A stretch of DNA of 5,271 nt from an uncultured Halomicronema sp. Lineage in GTDB: Bacteria; Cyanobacteriota; Cyanobacteriia; Phormidesmidales; Phormidesmidaceae. The notes beneath the pieces were generated by a model. That model was not told the DNA's origin and made no database searches. It saw only the letters and a list, made by a program, of their open reading frames with translations. A program made the translations under genes and the position numbers. Location: assembly GCA_937897665.1 (NCBI GenBank), contig CALCPB010000775.1, forward strand, positions 1-5,271, written 5' to 3'. This document shows positions 1 through 4,291 of the stretch, piece after piece. Every line of letters begins with the position of its first letter. The first letter of the stretch is position 1.

Positions 1-916
1 AGACTTTCGGCAACAGGTGCTAGCCCAAGCGGCTCAAGCGGATGTCTTGCTGCTAGTGAATCCGGCGCTCGATCCAGCCCTCGAAGCCGACATTGCTTTC
101 CTCAAAGATCTGGCGCGTGAAGGTCAGGAGATTCCCACGTTGCTGGTCGTGACTCAGGTTGATCGCCTGCGCCCTGTGCGCGAGTGGGCTCCCCCTTACG
201 ACTGGCAGCAGGGCGATCAACCCAAAGAGCGCACCATTTGCGCTGCTGTGGATTATCGCCAGGAGCAGGTGGGGGACTGGATTCAGCAGATTTTGCCCCT
301 GGTGACTCAGTCAGATGCCGAGGACCGCAATGCCTGGGGCAGCGATGCTCTGGCCACCCAACTGGTTGAGACGATCGCGCCCGCTAAATCCCAACGGCTG
401 GCCCAGTTTCTCCGCAGTCGCGAAGCCCGCATCACCGCCGCCTTACGCCTGATCGAACGCTATGCCCTACAAATGAGTAGCAGTCAGGGCATTGTGGCTC
501 TGGTCAAAACGCCGCTATTTACCTTTTTATCGGCGCGTTTCACTGGCACGCCAGAACTGGGTGCTTTGCTGGCGCAATCGCTGCCCGCCGAACAAGTGCC
601 GGTGATTGCCAGCAAAATGATGCTGACCTATGAGCTGGCGACGTTGCTTAACGAGCAGGGTACCCTTTTTCGACCCGGCGAAATTCTTAAGCTGTGGCCC
701 ATTTTGGTGCAAAACAGCGATCGCGCCCCGGCTCAAAACGCTTGGGCCTGGGGACAAGCGCTGGTGGAATACTGGACGAAAGATCTCTCGGTCAATGCGC
801 TCAAATCTCGCTTTGCTGACTATCTGGAGGAGTCGCAGGCGATGCCTGCCGCCCTTCAAGCGGCGACTGAAGCTGCCTCTATTTCCAGTAAAGGCTTAGA
901 TGAAGCCTTACCTTAA
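1..916 (+). CDS. GTPase, C-terminal part (5' end outside window)
   Basis: The reading frame is open from base 2 (Asp-Phe-Arg-Gln-Gln) with no stop before the window edge, so the GTG at 17 is an internal valine and the gene begins to the left. The visible 304 residues start in a G domain. ADVLLLVNPALD looks like the strand and loop after the missing switch II. LLVVTQVDRL is the G4 position, with TQVD in place of the canonical NKxD. CAAVDYRQ, about 40 residues later, fits G5. The segment REWAPPYDWQ between them resembles, from memory, cyanobacterial HSR1/Era-like GTPases of unknown role. The second half is helical and alanine/leucine-rich, with moderately hydrophobic runs around FTFLSARF, and may contact membrane. 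The P-loop and DxxG motifs are not visible, so GTPase is inferred from G4/G5 and context. The gene ends with TAA at 914-916. It could be a dynamin-like or DUF697-type GTPase, but I cannot place it further. Confidence 0.8.
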   Translation, partial: DFRQQVLAQAAQADVLLLVNPALDPALEADIAFLKDLAREGQEIPTLLVVTQVDRLRPVREWAPPYDWQQGDQPKERTICAAVDYRQEQVGDWIQQILPLVTQSDAEDRNAWGSDALATQLVETIAPAKSQRLAQFLRSREARITAALRLIERYALQMSSSQGIVALVKTPLFTFLSARFTGTPELGALLAQSLPAEQVPVIASKMMLTYELATLLNEQGTLFRPGEILKLWPILVQNSDRAPAQNAWAWGQALVEYWTKDLSVNALKSRFADYLEESQAMPAALQAATEAASISSKGLDEALP

Positions 917-925
917 ATCGCAGCA

Positions 926-948
926 GCTTTCACTCCTGAAGTGAAAGT
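926..948 (+). terminator. Hairpin 10 bases after the GTPase stop codon
   Basis: CTTTCACT (927-934) and AGTGAAAG (940-947) form a perfect 8-bp stem with a five-base loop CCTGA; G926 and T948 could add a G-U pair. Its position just after the stop fits a transcript end. No T-run follows (the next bases are GATCGCCCC), so it is not a textbook intrinsic terminator. It could instead protect the mRNA 3' end. Confidence 0.4.
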
Positions 949-1050
949 GATCGCCCCTCCCATGGCGCCAGATACAAAACGCCACGATTCAACACGGTAA
1001 TTGTTGCTAGCGCGATCAAACGTTAAAGCTTTTCAAGAAGGGTTTACTCG

Positions 1051-1081
1051 TTCTCGTGGCGCAGGTTCATTTTTTTATACT
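1051..1081 (+). promoter_or_regulatory. Candidate promoter of the 66-residue protein gene
   Basis: TATACT at 1076-1081 matches the bacterial -10 hexamer at five of six positions and would place the transcript start near 1088, about 38 bases before the ATG. The best -35 in range is TTCTCG at 1051-1056, a poor match with a 19-base spacer. The -10 is flanked by a short inverted repeat, GTTCA (1065-1069) and TGAAC (1081-1085), which could be a binding site for a dimeric regulator but is short enough to be chance. Confidence 0.35.
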
Positions 1082-1112
1082 GAACGGGTATTGCAAAACC
1101 GTGCAAATGCCT

Positions 1113-1118
1113 GGAGGG
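1113..1118 (+). promoter_or_regulatory. Strong ribosome binding site GGAGGG
   Basis: GGAGGG lies seven bases before the ATG at 1126, which is near-ideal spacing. It fixes the start of the small protein and is the main evidence that this short frame is translated. A weak inverted repeat just upstream, TTGCA (1091-1095) and TGCAA (1102-1106), could form a small 5' UTR hairpin. Confidence 0.8.
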
Positions 1119-1125
1119 CAGAGCC

Positions 1126-1326
1126 ATGAGCCATACTTACGAAGCTTTCGTAGACATCAAAGAATACGCCAGCAGCCAAGGTCTTTCTCCGTTAATTTAT
1201 ACAGAACGTTACGAAGTCAATGCCTCGTCCCCCCAAGATGCCGACGAAGTAACCCTCTCTAAGGTCACGGGCATTCATCCCAAAGCGACAGAATTTGATA
1301 TCCGAGTTACCCGCCTGCTCAAATAA
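1126..1326 (+). CDS. Small conserved-looking hypothetical protein (66 aa)
   Basis: I do not recognise this protein. It starts MSHTYEAFVDIKEYA and ends DIRVTRLLK. It has no membrane segment, signal peptide, cysteine or metal-binding cluster. The pattern suggests a small soluble alpha/beta domain: an N-terminal helix (about residues 4-18), a strand around IYTERYEVNA (24-33), an acidic turn and helix at SSPQDADEV (34-42), then a strand around EFDIRVTRLL (56-65). Translation is supported by the GGAGGG site seven bases upstream and by ordinary codon use. The gene stands alone, with more than 200 bases on its left and a convergent gene on its right, so context gives no functional hint. Cyanobacteria have many such small proteins, including regulators and photosystem or phycobilisome accessory factors, but it lacks the usual GGKIV signature of CpcD-type linkers. 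Function unknown. Confidence 0.72.
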   Translation: MSHTYEAFVDIKEYASSQGLSPLIYTERYEVNASSPQDADEVTLSKVTGIHPKATEFDIRVTRLLK

Positions 1327-1378
1327 CTGATGTCGAGCTTTGGCCGCTCATTGAACACCAGCGGCTGGCGTCAGTGTT
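1327..1378 (+). other. Possible branched RNA fold after the small gene
   Basis: Immediately after the stop codon, CTGATG (1327-1332) can pair with CGTCAG (1369-1374, one G-U pair). This encloses two small hairpins, GAGC/GCTC (1335-1338 with 1346-1349) and CCA/TGG (1358-1360 with 1366-1368). This would make a small three-way junction in the 3' UTR. The stems are short and I cannot compute stability, so this is only a candidate structure. Confidence 0.2.
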
Positions 1379-1435
1379 ACTCGGGGCGAGTCAATCAGTT
1401 ATCAAGGATGTGAACACGACTGTCCCAATTGTTGA

Positions 1436-1456
1436 GCAGGGTAAATGACCATCTGC
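1436..1456. terminator. Candidate terminator between convergent genes
   Basis: GCAG-GGT (1436-1442) pairs with ACC-CTGC (1448-1456) around loop AAATG, with a two-base AT bulge. It sits between the small gene (+) and the GIY-YIG gene (-) and is symmetrical enough to serve either transcript. On the plus strand a short TTT follows at 1461-1463. Weak without a proper T-run; nothing else notable in the remaining bases up to 1484. Confidence 0.28.
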
Positions 1457-1484
1457 CCTGTTTAGCTGGTTGCGGTGATGGGGG

Positions 1485-1757
1485 TCAAGCTTGCTCAGCA
1501 TTCCTCTTCTCAGCATCTCTGAGGAAGAGTTTGCGGCCCCGCAGGGTGGATTCGGCATTGATCTGCTCTGCGGTGTGAAACGTGAAGCGGCGATCGCCCC
1601 GATGCTTCACCCATTCTTGCTGGATGGCCGGGTCGGGAAATTTGCCCTGTTCGAGTTGGCTCATCATCTTGGGCCAACGCGTCTTCAAATGCCTGACCTC
1701 GCCAACATATAACTGTATGTTGCCAAAATTGGCGACGGCGTAGATTCCAGAGGCCAT
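1485..1757 (-). CDS. Single-domain GIY-YIG nuclease family protein (90 aa)
   Basis: GIY-YIG domains cut or nick DNA. The hallmarks are at the expected spacing: GIY at residues 4-6, YVG at 17-19, and Arg27 in LKTRW on the following helix. The second tyrosine and the arginine are catalytic in characterised members. The later catalytic glutamate is less clear; Glu69 (INAESTL) is the best candidate, and Glu48 (QEW) and Glu64 are alternatives. The protein is essentially the bare domain, with no added DNA-binding module, and ends in a charged tail (RDAEKRNAEQA). The start is the ATG at 1757: the in-frame codons upstream reach a stop within 15 bases. Its only Shine-Dalgarno-like element, GAGG at 1760-1763, is just two bases from the ATG, so initiation may be weak. 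It lies 111 bases downstream of the CHASE2 gene on the same strand, and membership of that operon is possible but unproven. Family assignment is fairly safe; activity and role are unknown. Confidence 0.82.
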   Translation of the reverse strand: MASGIYAVANFGNIQLYVGEVRHLKTRWPKMMSQLEQGKFPDPAIQQEWVKHRGDRRFTFHTAEQINAESTLRGRKLFLRDAEKRNAEQA

Positions 1758-1824
1758 AACCTCGACTCATCGCTAAATTTTTCATAAGCATGCCCTAGGA
1801 CGGCTAATAATGCCACTCTTCAAA

Positions 1825-1846
1825 CCAGCGCAAAATTTTTACCTGG
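1825..1846. repeat. 22-base dyad in the CHASE2/GIY-YIG gap
   Basis: CCAG (1825-1828) and CTGG (1843-1846) are mirrored about the same centre as AAAATTTT (1832-1839), so 16 of 22 positions are symmetric. It lies 23 bases after the CHASE2 stop on the minus strand. It could be an operator for the GIY-YIG gene or part of a transcript end. The remainder of the 111-base gap shows no convincing promoter. Confidence 0.3.
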
Positions 1847-1868
1847 CCGAGAACGCGACAATGAGTGG

Positions 1869-3056
1869 CTATGAGCCGACGTTTTTGGCATTTGTAAAAG
1901 AATATTGATGCGAGGTGGGCAGCTGACGCGATAAAGCGGCGGCGATCGCGGTGCCCCCAAAAACGGCACTGGCGGGCTGCAGGGGAAGCCAACCCTCAGC
2001 CATAAAAATGGCGGCTGGGAGTCCCACTAAAGCTAAGCTGCCGCCGACTACGCCCAGACTAAACACCCAGCGCCGTTTGACTGTTCCCCCTAAAATGGTG
2101 CCGCCTACGGCCCAGAGGCCGATCCAAACCAGTTCGCCGACTTCCGGTAAGGCCCAGCGAAGCGGACGTTCATCTAGGGCGGCGGTGATGATTTGGCTGG
2201 TCGCTTGGGCATGCAACATTACCCCTGGCATCAAAAAATCTGCCTCCGCTCCCGCACTGTAGGGCGTGAGAAAGAGATCTTTGGCAGAGGCGGCGGTCGT
2301 GCCAATCAGCACAATGCGATCGCGCACCATCTCCTCGCTAAAATTGTCCGCCAGGACAGTACTTAAGCTGAGCTGTGGCACGGCGGCATCAGCGGCCCGA
2401 TACTGCAGCATGAGCTGATAGCCCGCCGTATCGGCGCGACGATAGCCGCCAAAGTGGGGAGCGAGCGGCGTGAACGTCGTGCCGTTAAGGGTGAGGTGAT
2501 CGCCCTGCGCTTCACTGGCCAAGGGCAGAATGCCTTCGGGCTCAAGATAAGCCAGCGCTAACCGCAGCGCTAACGATTGCAGAACTTCTGTCTCTGGCCG
2601 CTCATTCGCTGAGGCCAGCAGTAAACTGCGTCGCACGACACCATCGTCATCCACCGGAAAATCATTGAAGCCGACCCGTTCCGGCGGCAGGCCTGGGGGA
2701 GCGGGAATCGCCTCCGCCGAGCGATCATCGAGCTGACGAATCGTGATGACATTGTCAGCCGCTAGCGTTTCCAGCAGCGCTGCTTGTCCTTCTCCTTGGG
2801 GAATGTCGCGATAGAGGTCAAGCCCAATCACTCGGGGATTGTAGGCCTGCAGCGTTTGAATCGCCTGACTCAAAATGGCGTCGCTGGGGGTGGTTTGCTG
2901 CAAGGCTTTGAGGTCGGCTTCGGTGATTTCGACCACGAGCAGGCGATCGTCCGGGGGCAGAGCAGCCTGCCACTGGGTCCACCGGTCATAAATCATCAGC
3001 TCTAACGGAGCCCAGCCGCCCAGCTGACGAATCACTAGCACTGCCGCCGTCACCAT
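1869..3056 (-). CDS. Stand-alone CHASE2 membrane sensor protein
   Basis: CHASE2 is an extracytoplasmic sensory domain, ligand generally unknown. Numbering from the ATG at 3056 (395 residues): a short N-terminal membrane segment (about 1-15, VTAAVLVIRQLGG), then CHASE2 (about 20-300), with typical motifs DDRLLVVEIT, PRVIGLDLYRD, GFNDFPVDDDGVVRRSLL, RDRIVLIGTTA, FLTPYS and MPGVMLHAQATSQI. Three more hydrophobic segments follow (about 307-324, 330-350, 356-376), the usual CHASE2 membrane anchor. The protein then stops after roughly 19 polar residues, where related proteins often carry a cyclase, histidine kinase or other output domain. The start overlaps the kinase stop as TGATG, which favours this ATG. 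A GTG at 3071 would add five residues and lengthen the first membrane segment. Inferred role: sensor subunit for the kinase encoded immediately upstream. The family call is strong, the partner inference moderate. Confidence 0.93.
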   Translation of the reverse strand: MVTAAVLVIRQLGGWAPLELMIYDRWTQWQAALPPDDRLLVVEITEADLKALQQTTPSDAILSQAIQTLQAYNPRVIGLDLYRDIPQGEGQAALLETLAADNVITIRQLDDRSAEAIPAPPGLPPERVGFNDFPVDDDGVVRRSLLLASANERPETEVLQSLALRLALAYLEPEGILPLASEAQGDHLTLNGTTFTPLAPHFGGYRRADTAGYQLMLQYRAADAAVPQLSLSTVLADNFSEEMVRDRIVLIGTTAASAKDLFLTPYSAGAEADFLMPGVMLHAQATSQIITAALDERPLRWALPEVGELVWIGLWAVGGTILGGTVKRRWVFSLGVVGGSLALVGLPAAIFMAEGWLPLQPASAVFGGTAIAAALSRQLPTSHQYSFTNAKNVGS

Positions 3057-3058
3057 CA
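3054..3058 (-). promoter_or_regulatory. TGATG stop/start overlap coupling kinase and CHASE2
   Basis: On the minus strand the kinase stop TGA (3058-3056) shares its last base with the CHASE2 ATG (3056-3054). Such overlaps usually mean termination-reinitiation and roughly matched synthesis of two proteins. No Shine-Dalgarno sequence is visible before either this ATG or the alternative GTG at 3071, which fits coupled translation. Confidence 0.6.
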
Positions 3059-3964
3059 AGGGCCCAAGCACTTGGCTGGTTTCGTCGGTGGTAAAAGCGT
3101 TTTGAGCTGAGTTTCAGCTAGATCTGGGGGGGGCGGGGCGGCGAGGGTGTCGAGTTGGGCCAAATCGGCGAGGGCCGCTGCCGCCGAGGGGTAGCGCTGG
3201 TAGACCGAGGCTTCGGTGAGCCGCTGTAAAAATCGCCTTAACCCTGGACTCACCGTTGGGGCCGCAGACTCCCAGAGCAGTTCGCCTGTGTCACGATTTT
3301 CGGGCAGTTCGGTCGGCGATCGCCCGGTGAGGCCGCGAATCACCGTCATGCCTAAGGAGTACAGGTCGCTGCTGTAGCGGGGCCGACCGGCCATTTGCTC
3401 TGGCGCCGCATAGCCCTGGGTGCCAATGCTGACGGTCAGCTGCTCGCTACCCGCGGTATAAAACTCAGTGGTGATGGCCTTGACTGCCCCAAAATCGATC
3501 AGCATGAAGCGGCCATCGGCATGACGGCGCATCAGGTTGCTGGGCTTGATGTCACGATGCACGACTTCTTGCTCATGGATGAACGCCAGAATCGGCAAGA
3601 CATCTTCGAGCAACGCAATGATTTCTGCTTCGGTATACCGTGGGTGCTGTTTGAATAGAGTGCTCAGCGAATTGCCGTCGATGAATTCTTGAACGAGATA
3701 AAACTCTCCCTCTGACTCAAAGGCATCTAATAGGCTGGGAATGCGATCATGGGTGCCCAGGCGCTGCAGCGCTTGGGCTTCTGATTCAAATAGACGACGA
3801 GCAGTGGTCAAAAATTCGGGTTCTGCTTTAACCGGTGTCAAATGCTTGATCACACAGTGCACAGAGTCCTGTTGGCAATCTACCGCCAGGTAGGTTTTGG
3901 CAAAGCCGCCTTGCCCCAAAGGTTTCAGCAGCTTATACCGCGATCGCAACAGTTTTTCTATCAT
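3056..3964 (-). CDS. Serine/threonine protein kinase, PKN2/Hanks type
   Basis: A complete eukaryotic-like kinase domain fills residues 10 to about 270 of 302. The glycine loop is GQGGFAKTY (17-25); the third canonical glycine is Ala22. The ATP-binding lysine is Lys40 (CVIKHL), and the alpha-C glutamate is probably Glu62. The catalytic loop HRDIKPSN (136-143) has Asp138. DFG is at 157-159, the activation segment GTQGYAAPEQ at 181-190, Asp200 sits in SDLYSLG, and the subdomain XI arginine is Arg257 (QRYPSA). All catalytic residues are present, so it should be active. The tail (272-302) is proline-rich and has no membrane segment, so this protein alone is cytoplasmic. In many cyanobacterial relatives the N-terminal kinase is fused to a sensor or repeat domain; here the sensor is the next gene, joined by a TGATG overlap. 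The ATG at 3964 is the only sensible start and lacks an obvious Shine-Dalgarno sequence. Substrate unknown. Confidence 0.95.
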   Translation of the reverse strand: MIEKLLRSRYKLLKPLGQGGFAKTYLAVDCQQDSVHCVIKHLTPVKAEPEFLTTARRLFESEAQALQRLGTHDRIPSLLDAFESEGEFYLVQEFIDGNSLSTLFKQHPRYTEAEIIALLEDVLPILAFIHEQEVVHRDIKPSNLMRRHADGRFMLIDFGAVKAITTEFYTAGSEQLTVSIGTQGYAAPEQMAGRPRYSSDLYSLGMTVIRGLTGRSPTELPENRDTGELLWESAAPTVSPGLRRFLQRLTEASVYQRYPSAAAALADLAQLDTLAAPPPPDLAETQLKTLLPPTKPAKCLGP

Positions 3965-3987
3965 GAACCAACGCTCAGCAACGATGC

Positions 3988-4028
3988 GGGGAAAACGTGT
4001 CCCCTTCGAGCCCGTTTACGAACCGGGC
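3988..4028 (-). promoter_or_regulatory. Two tandem hairpins upstream of the kinase gene
   Basis: GGGGA (3988-3992) pairs with TCCCC (4000-4004) around a seven-base loop. Six bases further out, GCCC-GTT (4010-4016) pairs with AAC-GGGC (4021-4028) around loop TACG, with one bulged C at 4024. Both could form in the kinase mRNA leader, the nearer one ending 23 bases before the ATG. They could equally act as DNA operators. No T-run follows on either strand, so a terminator is unlikely. Confidence 0.45.
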
Positions 4029-4030
4029 AG

Positions 4031-4042
4031 CCGTGGCCACGG
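4031..4042. repeat. 12-bp perfect palindrome CCGTGGCCACGG
   Basis: This is a perfect palindrome in the divergent intergenic region, about 70 bases upstream of the kinase ATG and 250 bases upstream of terC. Its half-site GGCCACGG recurs at 4078-4085, so three copies of the octamer (two in the palindrome, one separate) lie within 55 bases. This arrangement suits a dimeric transcription factor acting on one or both divergent genes. The factor cannot be named. Confidence 0.45.
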
Positions 4043-4077
4043 TCATAGTGGATGCCAAAGCCTTTTCTAACGTAGAC

Positions 4078-4086
4078 GGCCACGGT
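4078..4086. repeat. Second copy of GGCCACGGT
   Basis: GGCCACGGT here repeats 4035-4043 in the same orientation, with a 43-base offset (close to four helical turns), so both copies would face the same side of the DNA. It borders the AT-rich stretch TTGATTTATCCTAA, which reads TTAGGATAAATCAA on the kinase strand. That contains a poor -10-like TAGGAT, so the repeat may overlap the kinase promoter. Confidence 0.35.
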
Positions 4087-4089
4087 TGA

Positions 4090-4164
4090 TTTATCCTAAC
4101 TGGCGATTTCCTCTATTCTCTATCCCAGGGGCACGACGCCGGATCAGTAGATGTTTTATCCTAA
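4090..4164. repeat. Direct repeat TTTATCCTAA (4090-4099, 4155-4164)
   Basis: The same ten bases occur twice in the same orientation, 65 bases apart. The second copy forms one arm and the loop of the terC leader hairpin. Either copy could be a regulator half-site. Between them the plus strand has TATTCT (4114-4119), a possible -10 for terC without a convincing -35. Confidence 0.4.
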
Positions 4165-4175
4165 TAAAGACTGAT
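4143..4175 (+). promoter_or_regulatory. Bulged hairpin in the presumed terC leader
   Basis: ATCAGT (4143-4148) pairs perfectly with ACTGAT (4170-4175). After a one-sided five-base bulge AGATG (4149-4153), T4154 can wobble-pair with G4169, and TTTAT (4155-4159) pairs with ATAAA (4164-4168) around loop CCTA. This gives about 12 pairs in one continuous bulged helix, more than expected from random sequence of this length. It would lie in the terC 5' UTR if transcription starts before 4143, which is plausible but unproven. Confidence 0.4.
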
Positions 4176-4196
4176 GAAGCGTGCTCTGTTTATCTA

Positions 4197-4210
4197 TCGC
4201 CCAATGGCGA
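4197..4210 (+). promoter_or_regulatory. Second leader hairpin TCGCC-CAAT-GGCGA
   Basis: A perfect five-pair stem with a four-base loop, 22 bases after the first leader hairpin. A competing pairing, GAGAC (4209-4213) with GTCTT (4221-4225), would use part of the same stem, so two alternative folds are possible. Downstream lie a tandem heptamer TCTTCAA (4222-4228, 4229-4235) and a third possible stem, CGGTAG (4244-4249) with CT-A-CCG (4271-4278). Confidence 0.3.
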
Positions 4211-4291
4211 GACAAATCGCGTCTTCAATCTTCAATTTTGCTCCGGTAGAAAAACTGGTCTGGTTTCTGCCTACACCGATATTGACAACGC

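Noticed and set aside
17..19. GTG as the start of the left-edge GTPase
   Set aside because: The frame is open to the window edge and the G domain would lack its P-loop and switch regions if it began here; the gene is truncated by the window.
1510..1791. 93-codon minus-strand frame over the GIY-YIG gene
   Set aside because: It is the shifted frame of the GIY-YIG gene; only that gene shows a recognisable family.
1804..1992. 62-codon minus-strand frame overlapping the end of the CHASE2 gene
   Set aside because: Mostly antisense-free overlap in another frame of a well-supported gene; arginine/cysteine-rich composition typical of an out-of-frame reading.
3056..3105. Programmed -1 frameshift fusing kinase to CHASE2
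   Set aside because: The CTTTTACC stretch does not give the X-XXY-YYZ slippery pattern in the kinase frame and no downstream stimulatory structure is evident; coupled reinitiation explains the overlap.
4100..4291. yybP-ykoY manganese riboswitch before terC
   Set aside because: Context fits, but I find no GGGGAGUAG-like conserved loop; the closest string (ATCAGTAG) lacks the G-run. A covariance search would settle it.
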